From NCBI RefSeq assembly GCF_001294535.1, contig NZ_LGIC01000061.1, positions 186,001-250,000 on the forward strand: 64,000 nucleotides of DNA, in the 5' to 3' direction. Each line of letters starts with the position of its first letter. Positions within the stretch are counted from its first letter, which is position 1. The notes under the pieces are model-generated. The model searched no databases and was not told the origin of the DNA. It saw nothing but the letters and a program-made list of their open reading frames with translations. Position numbers and translations under genes: made by a program. Source of the DNA: Cypionkella psychrotolerans (GTDB lineage: Bacteria; Pseudomonadota; Alphaproteobacteria; Rhodobacterales; Rhodobacteraceae). Shown here one piece after another: positions 16,443 to 24,877 of this stretch.

Positions 16443-18047
16443 ATGTATCTGATCGGCATTGACGTCGGCACCGGCAGCGCGCGCGCCGGAGTATTCGACG
16501 CAAAAGGCGTAATGCTGGCGTCGGCCAAAGCCGATGTGACGATGTGGCGCGAGGCGGGATCTGTTGTCGAGCAATCCTCGGATCAGGTCTGGGAGGCGGT
16601 GTGCCAATCAGTGAAGGGTGCGGTTGCGGCTGCAGGGATTGATCCTTCGGACGTGGCGGGTATCGGCTTTGACGCCACCTGCTCACTGGTGGTTTTGGGC
16701 GCAGGCGGTGTGCCGCTGGCGGTCGGGCCATCTGAAGACCCGAACCGCAATATCATCGTCTGGATGGATCACCGCGCCTTACCGCAGGCGGAGCGGATCA
16801 ATGCCGCTGGGCATGATGTGCTGAAATATGTGGGCGGCGTGATTTCGCCGGAAATGGAGACGCCAAAGCTGTTATGGCTGCGCGAAAACCGCCCGGAAAT
16901 CTTTGATGCGGCCCATGATTTCTTTGATCTGGCAGATTTCCTGACGTGGAAAGCGACGGGAAGTCGCGCGCGTTCGACCTGCACCGTCACTTGCAAATGG
17001 ACCTACCTCGCGCATGAAAAACGCTGGGATGCGAGTTACTTTCAGCAGATCGGACTGGGCGTTCTGGCCGATGAAGGCTTTGCGCGTATCGGAACTGAGA
17101 TGGTGGAACCCGGCACCGCGCTGGCGCAAGGGCTAACCGTGCAAGCCGCCAATGACCTTGGACTGCGCCCAGGAACTCCGGTCGGCGCTGGCCTAATTGA
17201 CGCCCACGCAGGCGGTGTCGGCACCGTGGGCGCGATGGGCGCGGATGCGACCGAGAATATGGCTTATGTCTTTGGCACCTCGTCCTGCACCATGACCACC
17301 ACGGCAGAGCCGCAATTCGTCCCCGGCGTTTGGGGGCCGTATTATTCGGCGATGCTGCCGAACATGTGGCTGAACGAGGGTGGCCAGTCGGCTGCCGGAG
17401 CCGCGATTGACCACTTGCTGAAGCTGCACCCCGCCCATGCCAACGCGAAAACTGCGGCCAAAGCTGCGGGGCTGCCGTTGGCGGTCTGGCTGGCCAATCA
17501 GGCGGGAGAAGCCTCGGCCACTCCCTCGGATGCGGTTGATCTGGCCGGGGGGGTGCATGTGGTGCCGGAATTCTTGGGCAACCGCGCGCCGTTTGCTGAT
17601 CCGCACGCCCGCGCGTTGATTGCGGGCTTGGGGATGGAGGAGGATTTGGCGAGCCTCGTGCAGTTGTATGTCGCGGGTTTGTGCGGCATCGGCTACGGGC
17701 TGCGGCAGATCATCGACACGCAGACCGCGCATGGTGCGCCGATTAACCGGGTGATGATCAGTGGCGGCGCGGGTCAGCATGATCTGGTGCGGCAGGCGCT
17801 GGCTGACAGTACAGGGGTGACTGTGGTGGCGACCGAGGCAGAGGAACCTGTGTTGCTGGGTTCGGCGATCTTGGCGGCGGTTGCGGCGGGGCTGCAAGCC
17901 TCGATTCCGCAGGCGATGGCAGCGATGTCTCGACCAAAGCAAAGCTTTCCGCCCAGCGCGGGGCGGCATATTGCCGTGCATGACGCCCGGTATGAGGCGT
18001 TCAAGGCGTTGCAAACTGCGGCGCGTCTGCTGCGCAACACCGCCTGA
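16443..18047 (+). CDS. FGGY-family carbohydrate kinase, probable D-ribulokinase
   Basis: The 534-residue kinase has the FGGY N-terminal phosphate loop (GIDVGTGSARAGVFD, residues 4-18) and a C-terminal ATP-binding half (ISGGAGQHDLVRQALAD). Residues near 80 read DATCSLVVLG, containing the TCSLV signature that, to my knowledge, marks D-ribulokinases within the family. The predicted reaction is D-ribulose plus ATP to D-ribulose 5-phosphate, feeding the pentose phosphate or Calvin route. It ends the AraC-ABC-SDR cluster. Confidence 0.87.
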   Translation: MYLIGIDVGTGSARAGVFDAKGVMLASAKADVTMWREAGSVVEQSSDQVWEAVCQSVKGAVAAAGIDPSDVAGIGFDATCSLVVLGAGGVPLAVGPSEDPNRNIIVWMDHRALPQAERINAAGHDVLKYVGGVISPEMETPKLLWLRENRPEIFDAAHDFFDLADFLTWKATGSRARSTCTVTCKWTYLAHEKRWDASYFQQIGLGVLADEGFARIGTEMVEPGTALAQGLTVQAANDLGLRPGTPVGAGLIDAHAGGVGTVGAMGADATENMAYVFGTSSCTMTTTAEPQFVPGVWGPYYSAMLPNMWLNEGGQSAAGAAIDHLLKLHPAHANAKTAAKAAGLPLAVWLANQAGEASATPSDAVDLAGGVHVVPEFLGNRAPFADPHARALIAGLGMEEDLASLVQLYVAGLCGIGYGLRQIIDTQTAHGAPINRVMISGGAGQHDLVRQALADSTGVTVVATEAEEPVLLGSAILAAVAAGLQASIPQAMAAMSRPKQSFPPSAGRHIAVHDARYEAFKALQTAARLLRNTA

Positions 18048-18085
18048 AACGACGGTCAGGACCCCAGTTCTCCGCGCGAAGCTGA

Positions 18086-18679
18086 TTGATCGGCGGCAAG
18101 CTGCCGCTATTCTGCGCGTATGGCGATGTGTTCCGGCTGTTTGCGCAGACCGCGGATCATAATGGCACCAACCTGAACCATATGGGGGTGTCGTTGGTGC
18201 TGAGCGGCGAGGATTGGTACACGGCGGAATCCGGGCAAGGCGGGCCGAGCAAAGGTTATGACGCGATTGAGCGGAAAAAGCGCAGCTGGAAACCTGCGTC
18301 GTTGCAGGGCTGGGTGAATATAAAGGCGCTGCTGACGGCGGGGGCGGCGCTGCCCTATTGGCTGGGCGGCTGGTGGGAGGTGTTCGAGGAGCCCTTTGAC
18401 ACATGGTATTACTACTTCGGCTCGAATGGCAAAGTGCTGTGTACGACGATACAGCCCGCGTCGCTGAGCGCACCGCCCGCGGGCAGCCCTTTGGTGGGGA
18501 ATTTCCATCTGAAGGGGATGTTCGGGGTTGAGGTCAGTTGGCAAAGTGCCGATCCGAATGAAAGATTTACGCTGGGTGAGCAGAGCTCGGAAAAGCGCAA
18601 GTTCACCATGCTGGGCACCAAGGCGGGGACGATCCAGAAGATCAAGGCGACGCGGATGATGATTAAGGGGCTGCTTTAG
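18086..18679 (+). CDS. Hypothetical protein, unrecognised; start uncertain
   Basis: A 197-codon frame opens at a TTG directly after an in-frame TGA; the first ATG is at 18182 and would give 165 residues. I recognise no family. The sequence is rich in aromatic residues (LPYWLGGWWEVFEEPFDTWYY, within residues 91-112) and has a basic C-terminus (KIKATRMMIKGLL). The codons before 18182 also look coding, so the gene may be a 5'-truncated remnant or may use TTG. No clear signal peptide or catalytic motif is visible. It sits alone between the kinase and RNase D genes. Confidence 0.5.
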   Translation: MIGGKLPLFCAYGDVFRLFAQTADHNGTNLNHMGVSLVLSGEDWYTAESGQGGPSKGYDAIERKKRSWKPASLQGWVNIKALLTAGAALPYWLGGWWEVFEEPFDTWYYYFGSNGKVLCTTIQPASLSAPPAGSPLVGNFHLKGMFGVEVSWQSADPNERFTLGEQSSEKRKFTMLGTKAGTIQKIKATRMMIKGLL

Positions 18680-18765
18680 AGCTGAATTGCCGCAAACTTC
18701 CTGCGGGCGTTGACCCTGTGCCGCCACAGGGCTAATCCGGTGCAACCCCTGTAAGGATTACGCGC

Positions 18766-19380
18766 TTGGCCATTCATCTCTACCAAAACGACCTGCCCGC
18801 TGGGCTGAAACTTGGCCGGGTTGTGGCCATTGATACCGAAACCATGGGGTTGAACCCGATGCGGGATCGGCTGTGTCTGGTGCAACTGTCGTCGGGTGAT
18901 GGCAATGCGCATCTGGTGCAGATCGCCAAGGGGCAAAAGTCAGCGCCGAATCTTGAGGCTTTGTTGACTGACCCTGCAGTGATTAAGTTGTTCCACTTTG
19001 GCCGCTTTGACGTGGCCGCGATGAAGCAGGCGTTTGGGGTGACGACCGCGCCAGTGTGGTGCACCAAGATTGCGGCGAAGTTGATCCGCACCTTTACCGA
19101 TCGGCATGGGCTGAAATACTTGCTGAATGAGCTGGTTGGCGTGGATGTCTCAAAGCAACAGCAAACCTCGGATTGGGGGTCGGTCACGCTGACCGAGGCG
19201 CAGAAGGAATATGCGGCGTCGGACGTGCTGTATCTGCACAGACTGATGAAGGCGCTGGAGGCCATTTTGATCCGCGAAGATCGGCTTGATCTGGCCCAGC
19301 GTTGCTTTGATTTCCTGCCCACCCGCGCCGAGTTGGATCTTTTGGGATGGGACGAGCCGAATGACCTCTTCCACCACTGA
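18766..19380 (+). CDS. rnd: Ribonuclease D-like 3'-5' exonuclease
   Basis: A 204-residue DEDDy exonuclease. Exo I is AIDTETMGLNP (residues 20-30), Exo II is FHFGRFDVAAMK, and Exo III ends in EYAASDVLYLH with the catalytic Tyr and Asp. It lacks the HRDC domains of full-length E. coli RNase D, as is usual for the short alphaproteobacterial form. The start is a TTG preceded by GTAAGGA, since no ATG fits. Its end overlaps the start of kdsD by 20 bases. Confidence 0.88.
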   Translation: MAIHLYQNDLPAGLKLGRVVAIDTETMGLNPMRDRLCLVQLSSGDGNAHLVQIAKGQKSAPNLEALLTDPAVIKLFHFGRFDVAAMKQAFGVTTAPVWCTKIAAKLIRTFTDRHGLKYLLNELVGVDVSKQQQTSDWGSVTLTEAQKEYAASDVLYLHRLMKALEAILIREDRLDLAQRCFDFLPTRAELDLLGWDEPNDLFHH

Positions 19381-20323
19381 TCTGCTAACCGCTGGCCAAC
19401 GGGTGGTCCGGCGCGAGGCCGAGGCTTTGCTGATCTTGGCCGATCATCTGGGGCCTTCGTTTGCGCAGGCGGCGGAAGTGATCATGGCGGCGACCGGGCG
19501 AGTGATCGTTTCGGGCATGGGGAAATCCGGCCATGTCGCGCGCAAGATCGCGGCGACTTTGGCAAGCACGGGCACGCCCGCGCATTTCGTGCATCCGGGC
19601 GAGGCCAGCCACGGCGATCTGGGGATGCTGACCAAGGGCGATGTGGCTCTGGTGCTGTCGAACTCAGGCGAGACGGTGGAGTTGGCGGATATCATTGCGC
19701 ATACGCGGCGGTTCGGGATTCCGTTGATTGCTGTGGCCGCGCGGGGGGATAGCACGCTGGTGCGGCAAGCTGATGTGGCGATTTTGCTGCCCGATGCGCC
19801 GGAAGCTTGCGAGACGGGGATTGTTCCGACCACCTCGACCACGATGATGCTGGCTTTGGGCGATGCTTTGGCGGTGGCCCTGATGGAACACCGCGCCTTT
19901 ACGCCTGAACATTTCCGGCTGTTCCATCCCGGCGGCAGGCTCGGCGCGAAACTGCTGAAGGTGCGCGATCTGATGCACACCGAACTGCCGCTGATCGACG
20001 CGACCTCTCCGATGACCGAGGCATTGCTGGTGATCAGCCAGAAGGGTTTCGGCGTGGTCGGCGTGACCGAAGCAGGGGCGTTGGTGGGGATCATCACCGA
20101 TGGCGATTTGCGGCGGCATATGGATGGGCTTTTGAGCCTGATGGCGGGGGCGGTGATGACCCGCAGCCCCGCCACGGTGGCGCCGGATGCTTTGGCGGAA
20201 GCGGCGGTCAATGTGATGAATGACCGGAAGATCACCTGTCTGTTCGCGGTGGACCCTGCGGCACCGGGGCAAGCGCTTGGCATTGTGCATATCCATGATT
20301 GTTTGCGCGCGGGGGTGATCTGA
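19361..20323 (+). CDS. kdsD: Arabinose-5-phosphate isomerase (KpsF/GutQ family)
   Basis: The 320-residue enzyme interconverts D-ribulose 5-phosphate and D-arabinose 5-phosphate, the first step to Kdo. A SIS domain covers about residues 40-170 (SGMGKSGHVARKIAATLAST; PTTSTTMMLALGDALAV) and two CBS domains follow from about 205 (DLMHTELPLIDATSPMTEAL). The start at 19361 lies inside rnd; the frame upstream of it overlaps rnd. The stop overlaps the lptC start (TGATG). Placement before lptC-lptA-lptB ties it to LPS, and kdsB at 31 kb uses its downstream product. Confidence 0.93.
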   Translation: MTSSTTDLLTAGQRVVRREAEALLILADHLGPSFAQAAEVIMAATGRVIVSGMGKSGHVARKIAATLASTGTPAHFVHPGEASHGDLGMLTKGDVALVLSNSGETVELADIIAHTRRFGIPLIAVAARGDSTLVRQADVAILLPDAPEACETGIVPTTSTTMMLALGDALAVALMEHRAFTPEHFRLFHPGGRLGAKLLKVRDLMHTELPLIDATSPMTEALLVISQKGFGVVGVTEAGALVGIITDGDLRRHMDGLLSLMAGAVMTRSPATVAPDALAEAAVNVMNDRKITCLFAVDPAAPGQALGIVHIHDCLRAGVI

Positions 20324-20925
20324 TGGCGATTCCGCGCCGGGATATGTGGCATTCTAGGCTGGTGTCGGTGCTGAAGGTGCTGCTGCCACTGATCGCGCTG
20401 GCGCTGCTATCCACGCTGTTTTTGTTCTCGCGCAAGATCAACCCTGAAGATGCGATCCCCTATGCTTCCGTCGATGTGGAAGACCGCTTGCGCGATCCGA
20501 AGATGACGGATGCGGGGTTTGCAGGTATGACCTCGGACGGATCATCTTTGACGATTGCCGCGGGTGAGGCAAAACCGACGGCAGCGGGTGGCGCGTTGAA
20601 ACTGGTGCAGGGGCTCCTGCAAACACCGGATGGTGCGAAAACCGAACTCGCCTCGGCTGCGGTGGCGCTGGATTCTGCGCAGAAGATGATTGAACTGACC
20701 GATGGCGCAGAATTGCGTGCCTCGAATGGCTATGTCGTGCAGGCGCAGGGCTTTGGGGTTTCGACCGCCGACACCCGCGTCGAAAGCCGTGGCGCGATCA
20801 GCGCGGTTGGTCCCGGCGGGCAGTTGACGGCGGATCACATGATGCTTTCTCAGCAGGCTGCGGCGGGGCCGTATCTTCTGGTTTTCAACGGCAAGGTGCG
20901 GCTGCTATACCAGCCCAAGAGATGA
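20323..20925 (+). CDS. lptC: LPS export system protein LptC
   Basis: A 200-residue bitopic membrane protein with one N-terminal membrane segment (VLKVLLPLIALALLSTLFLF, residues about 16-35) and a periplasmic beta-jellyroll. It links the LptBFG ATPase complex to LptA in LPS transport. The ATG overlaps the kdsD stop. Weak primary conservation is normal for LptC, and its position between kdsD and lptA supports the call strongly. Confidence 0.88.
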   Translation: MAIPRRDMWHSRLVSVLKVLLPLIALALLSTLFLFSRKINPEDAIPYASVDVEDRLRDPKMTDAGFAGMTSDGSSLTIAAGEAKPTAAGGALKLVQGLLQTPDGAKTELASAAVALDSAQKMIELTDGAELRASNGYVVQAQGFGVSTADTRVESRGAISAVGPGGQLTADHMMLSQQAAAGPYLLVFNGKVRLLYQPKR

Positions 20926-20937
20926 CAGGATTTTGCA

Positions 20938-21429
20938 ATGCTGCTTCGTAATATCGCCTTTTCTGCCGCTTTGGCTTTGACCTTTTCGCAGACCGCTTTG
21001 GCCGAAGGGGCGCAGGTGGCTTTTGGTGGACTGAAAGGCGATCCCACCGCACAGGTTGAAATGAACGCCGACACGCTGACGGTGAACCAAGCCGATGGCA
21101 CGGCGGTGTTTTCTGGCAATGTCGTGGTGTCTCAGGGTGCGATGAAACTGTCGGCCAATGAGGTGCGCGTGGCCTACGGCGCGGACAAGACCAGCATTGA
21201 GACTTTGTATGCCTCGGGCAAGGTGCTGCTGGTCAACGCCTCTGATGCGGCGCAGGCGGATAATGCGGTTTATACCATCGCAAGCGGCGAAGTGGTGATG
21301 ACCGGTAACGTGCTGCTGACCCAAGGTCAGGCCGCAATGTCGGCGGGCAAGCTGGTGATTGATCTGAAAACCGGCTTGGGCCGCATGGAAGGCCGGGTGA
21401 AAACCACCTTCGTGCCGGGGAAGAAGTGA
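20938..21429 (+). CDS. lptA: LPS export periplasmic protein LptA
   Basis: A 163-residue periplasmic OstA-type protein with a Sec signal peptide ending AALALTFSQTALA (about residue 22). The jellyroll blocks include MNADTLTVNQADGTAVFSGN and ANEVRVAY. It forms the bridge that carries LPS across the periplasm. It starts 12 bases after lptC and its stop overlaps the lptB start. Confidence 0.9.
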   Translation: MLLRNIAFSAALALTFSQTALAEGAQVAFGGLKGDPTAQVEMNADTLTVNQADGTAVFSGNVVVSQGAMKLSANEVRVAYGADKTSIETLYASGKVLLVNASDAAQADNAVYTIASGEVVMTGNVLLTQGQAAMSAGKLVIDLKTGLGRMEGRVKTTFVPGKK

Positions 21430-22181
21430 TGCTTGATCTGGCGGTTACCGATGGCGATGCGGGCCTGTCGATCCGGCATATCCGCAAAAGCTACAAGCGC
21501 CGCCCGGTGATACGCGACGTGTCGCTGCATCTGAACCGGGGCGAAGTGGTGGCGCTGCTGGGGCCGAACGGCTGTGGCAAGACGACGATGTTTTACACCA
21601 TCGCTGGGTTGGTGACGCCGGAAAGCGGACAGGTCATGATCGACGGGCGCGATGTCACGTCTTTGCCGATGTATCGCCGTGCGCAACTGGGCATTGGCTA
21701 TCTGCCGCAAGAAGTCTCAATCTTTCGCGGGCTGTCGGTCGAAGATAATATCCTCGCCGTGCTGGAGATCCGAGAGAAGGATCACCACAAGCGCCGCGAA
21801 CGGCTGGAAGAATTGCTGTCCGAGTTTTCCATCACCCACCTGCGCCGCGCCCCCGCGCTGGCCTTGTCGGGGGGCGAGCGTCGCCGAGTCGAAATCGCCC
21901 GTTGTCTGGCGGCTGATCCGAAATATCTGCTGCTGGATGAACCTTTCGCAGGGGTTGATCCGATTGCGGTCGGTGAAATTCGCCATCTGGTGCATGATCT
22001 GAAATCGCGCGGCATCGGCGTGTTGATCACCGACCATAACGTGCGCGAAACCCTAGAAATTGTGGATCGCGCCTATATCCTCCACGATGGGGTGGTCCTG
22101 AAAACCGGCACCGCCGAGGAAATCGTTAAGGATGAAATGGTGCGCCGGGTCTATCTGGGCGAGAATTTCCGCATCATCTAG
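21429..22181 (+). CDS. lptB: LPS export ABC transporter ATP-binding protein LptB
   Basis: A 250-residue cytoplasmic ATPase that powers LPS extraction with LptFG. Walker A is GPNGCGKTT, the signature is LSGGERRRVEIARCLA, and Walker B is YLLLDEPFAGVDP; the H-loop is ITDHNVRETL. I place the start at the ATG 21429, overlapping the lptA stop by one base, instead of the GTG one codon earlier. lptF and lptG are not in the window. Confidence 0.95.
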   Translation: MLDLAVTDGDAGLSIRHIRKSYKRRPVIRDVSLHLNRGEVVALLGPNGCGKTTMFYTIAGLVTPESGQVMIDGRDVTSLPMYRRAQLGIGYLPQEVSIFRGLSVEDNILAVLEIREKDHHKRRERLEELLSEFSITHLRRAPALALSGGERRRVEIARCLAADPKYLLLDEPFAGVDPIAVGEIRHLVHDLKSRGIGVLITDHNVRETLEIVDRAYILHDGVVLKTGTAEEIVKDEMVRRVYLGENFRII

Positions 22182-22356
22182 CGCAAGTTTAACAATGGCG
22201 TGACAGCCCTGTTGACAAGTGCCCCCCTGCATCCCCAAATGATAAGGATGCGAGCCCATTGCGCCTTGCCCAATCAGACGGAAGCGGCCCCCAAACGGCC
22301 CCGCGACTTGTGGCGATTGGTCTCGTTAACTTGCTGTAAATCAAAGAGTGTCAACC

Positions 22357-22375
22357 CTTCCGTGTGTTGCGGAAG
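22357..22375 (+). other. Small hairpin in the hpf leader
   Basis: CTTCCG (22357-22362) pairs with CGGAAG (22370-22375) around a 7-base loop, 31 bases before the hpf start. The 224-base gap from lptB to hpf also holds TTGACA at 22212-22217, a possible -35 whose -10 is poor. The hairpin could be an RNA-stability or control element; no known riboswitch fits. Confidence 0.4.
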
Positions 22376-22405
22376 TCTATGACCCTATGCGCTAAAGGAG
22401 GCATC

Positions 22406-22981
22406 ATGCGCTACCAGATCAGTGGAAAACAAATCGACATCGGCGAGGCTTTACAGACTCATGTGAAGTCCGAATTGGGTGAGGTTGTTGAGAAATACGC
22501 TCAACGCCCAACTGAGGCCGTCATCGTTTTTTCCAAGTCGGCGCATGAGTTTGTTTGCGAATCGGTGATCCATCTGTCGACCGGGCTGAACGCCCAAGCC
22601 AAGGGTCATGCAACCGAGATTTACGCGGCGTTTGAATCCTGCCGCGAGAAAATGGACAAGCAGTTGCGGCGCTATAAGCGGCGGATCCGCAACCATCACC
22701 ACAGCCGTCCGGTGCCGGTTGAATTCGGCGAAGGCTCGTCCTATATCCTCGCTCCAACCGAAGAACCGGAAGACGATGACAACGCGGTCGCCCAGCCGAT
22801 CATTATTGCCGAGATGGAAGCCAAGATTCCGTCGATCACCGTGGGTGAGGCCGTGATGCAGCTGGAACTGACCAGTCAGAAGTTTCTGGTGTTTCGCAAT
22901 GAAGGACATGCGGGCGTGAATGTCGTATACCGTCGTGATGACGGCAATATCGGCTGGATTGACCCGCGCAACACCAGATAA
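22406..22981 (+). CDS. hpf: Ribosome hibernation-promoting factor, long form
   Basis: A 191-residue long HPF. The N-terminal S30AE domain (residues 1-100; YQISGKQIDIGEALQTHV) binds the 30S decoding centre, and the C-terminal domain (from about 130; VGEAVMQLELTSQKFLVFRN) dimerises ribosomes into 100S particles during stress or stationary phase. The start follows a near-perfect ribosome site AAAGGAGG at 22394. Neighbours lptB and ptsN are the common alphaproteobacterial context. Confidence 0.95.
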   Translation: MRYQISGKQIDIGEALQTHVKSELGEVVEKYAQRPTEAVIVFSKSAHEFVCESVIHLSTGLNAQAKGHATEIYAAFESCREKMDKQLRRYKRRIRNHHHSRPVPVEFGEGSSYILAPTEEPEDDDNAVAQPIIIAEMEAKIPSITVGEAVMQLELTSQKFLVFRNEGHAGVNVVYRRDDGNIGWIDPRNTR

Positions 22982-23017
22982 CGTAAGCCGAATGGCTGCG
23001 GAAGGACGAGACGCCGG

Positions 23018-23485
23018 ATGGACCTTTCTAAACTGCTGATACCGGGTGCCGTCCGGGTTCTTGGCCAACTGACCAGTAAGAAACGCCTCTTCCAAGAACT
23101 GGGAGAGGTGACTTTTCAGGCCTATGGCCTGTCTTCGGCGATTGTTGTCGATGGCTTGCAAGAGCGCGAAAGTCTGGGGCCAACCGGAGTCGGCAACGGC
23201 ATCGCTTTGCCCCATGCGCGACTTGAGGAAATTGAGAAAATTTTTGGCGTTTTCATCCGGCTGGAAAAACCGCTGGATTATGAAAGCGTGGATCGTCAGC
23301 CGGTGGATCTGGTATTCGGTCTGTTTGCACCGAAGGATTCCGGGGTGGAGCACCTGAAAGCGCTGGCGCAGGTGTCGCGCACCATGCGCGATCCGGGGAT
23401 TTGCGCCAAGCTGCGGGCAAATACCGACCCGGACAAGCTCTATGCGATTCTGACTGAGGCGAGGACGCCGCAGGTTGCCGCCTAG
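23018..23485 (+). CDS. ptsN: Nitrogen-type PTS EIIA component
   Basis: The 155-residue regulatory phosphocarrier EIIA-Ntr has the phosphorylated His in GIALPHARLEEI (about residue 67). It takes phosphate from PtsP/NPr and regulates potassium, nitrogen or carbon responses by protein contact. It follows hpf by 36 bases. It converges with the sulfotransferase gene, and the two stops share CTAG at 23482-23485. Confidence 0.93.
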   Translation: MDLSKLLIPGAVRVLGQLTSKKRLFQELGEVTFQAYGLSSAIVVDGLQERESLGPTGVGNGIALPHARLEEIEKIFGVFIRLEKPLDYESVDRQPVDLVFGLFAPKDSGVEHLKALAQVSRTMRDPGICAKLRANTDPDKLYAILTEARTPQVAA

Positions 23486-24876
23486 GCCCAGTTTCTAAAG
23501 CCGAAGCCTTCGTAATCGCGCCAATAGGCTTCGCGTGCGGCGGCCTCAATATCGGGGCCGTATAGCTCTGCCAGCAGGTAGGGGTGTTTGTCAGCCACCG
23601 CGGGCAGCGGTTTGGCATCAAGACCCAGATCAGCGCAGAGATGGGTCAGACCTTCGTTCAGTTTGTCTTCACGGATCAGCAGGTCAGGGCTTTGTACCTG
23701 CGCGAAGCCTTGGATCAGCGCGCCTTGCGAGGCGATTTGCGGCATCACCCGCAACTCGGTCCGGCCTGCCAGAACGTGCTTGATCAATTCGAGGAACACC
23801 AGAAATCCGGCGCGGAAATCTTCGACGGTCTCAAACGGTTTGCCCTTGGGCGGTAGCTGGAATTTATGCACGCGCTTCAAGTAGGGCCGCAGTTCGGGCA
23901 TCCATTCTTTGGCGGTGAAATCACACCACGCGGTGTAGGCGCGGGCCAAAGGATGGCGGAGAACGGTGAAACTGCGCTGGCCGGGATGGGCGGCTTTCCA
24001 TTTGCGCAGAGACTGGCGGTCAAAACTGGGCAGCAGCGGCCCGTAGCTTTGCAGCCATTTCTTCAACTGCGCCTCTGGCCCGCATTTGATCGGCATGAAC
24101 AACAGATCGGCTTGTTCTGAGGCAATATATTGCGCGACAGCGGCCAGCCGGCGGGGTTCAAAATTCGGCACATGGCTTTGGTTGAACCAATCCAGCGTCG
24201 CCAGACCCTGCTGCATTTCCAGCGGGTTAGAGACTTTTTCCGAAATCGCTTCGGGGTTTTGCTTTTTGAAACGGAAGTCGAGGGCTTCGATCCGGGCGGG
24301 GATGCCGAGGAAACTGGCAAGGCCATTCAGGACGTCCAACTCACGAATATCTTCATAATCAATGTAATAGGCGGTCTGCCCCGTGGTTTGCAGGGCATGC
24401 ACCAGCTTGCCTTGGAACTGTTGCAACTGGGCGATCCGGGTGGTGAACTCATCCAAATCAAAACGCGGGCGCACGGTTTTCAGATGTTTGGTGTTCGCCA
24501 TCCACCACTGATCGCTTTCCTTGGCGATCTTCCAGCTGATAAAACTTTCCAGCTGATTGCGGGTCAGGATGATCTTGGCGCAGGCGCGGTCGGCCAGCAC
24601 CAGATCAAACACCCGTGGATCGTGATCGGAGAAATAGCGAAACCCCGCCAGCCCCTTGGTCTGCGCCCGCATCGCGCGCAGAAATCCAGCCGGGTCGGCG
24701 CTGCGCCCGGCGATGTCGATGCCAAACATCTCTTGCTTGCTTTCGCCCCCGATGAAGAATGGGTTAAACGCCTCACCATGGCAGGATACACCATCGATGG
24801 TGTTCAGATTGGCCTCAAGAAAATTCGATCCGGTGCGCATTTCGGCGAAGATCACGAAAGAGCTAAATGCGGTCAA
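23482..24876 (-). CDS. Sulfotransferase-family protein
   Basis: The 464-residue protein begins with a PAPS-binding-like loop (FAEMRTGSNFLEANLN, residues 10-25) and later has HAMLTR-like elements (ILTRNQLESFISWKIAKESD) typical of Stf0/glycan sulfotransferases. A second similar segment (FTVLRHPLARAYTAWCDF) near residue 310 suggests a duplicated or extended fold. It should transfer sulfate to a glycan or lipid at the inner membrane. It is the last gene of the galU glycosyltransferase operon, one base after the branching enzyme. The cysQ gene at 31.8 kb would remove the PAP by-product. Confidence 0.78.
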   Translation of the reverse strand: MTAFSSFVIFAEMRTGSNFLEANLNTIDGVSCHGEAFNPFFIGGESKQEMFGIDIAGRSADPAGFLRAMRAQTKGLAGFRYFSDHDPRVFDLVLADRACAKIILTRNQLESFISWKIAKESDQWWMANTKHLKTVRPRFDLDEFTTRIAQLQQFQGKLVHALQTTGQTAYYIDYEDIRELDVLNGLASFLGIPARIEALDFRFKKQNPEAISEKVSNPLEMQQGLATLDWFNQSHVPNFEPRRLAAVAQYIASEQADLLFMPIKCGPEAQLKKWLQSYGPLLPSFDRQSLRKWKAAHPGQRSFTVLRHPLARAYTAWCDFTAKEWMPELRPYLKRVHKFQLPPKGKPFETVEDFRAGFLVFLELIKHVLAGRTELRVMPQIASQGALIQGFAQVQSPDLLIREDKLNEGLTHLCADLGLDAKPLPAVADKHPYLLAELYGPDIEAAAREAYWRDYEGFGFRNWA

Positions 24877-24877
24877 A

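Noticed and set aside
19361-22181. A novel LPS arrangement
   Set aside because: kdsD-lptC-lptA-lptB followed by hpf and ptsN is the ordinary order in this group.
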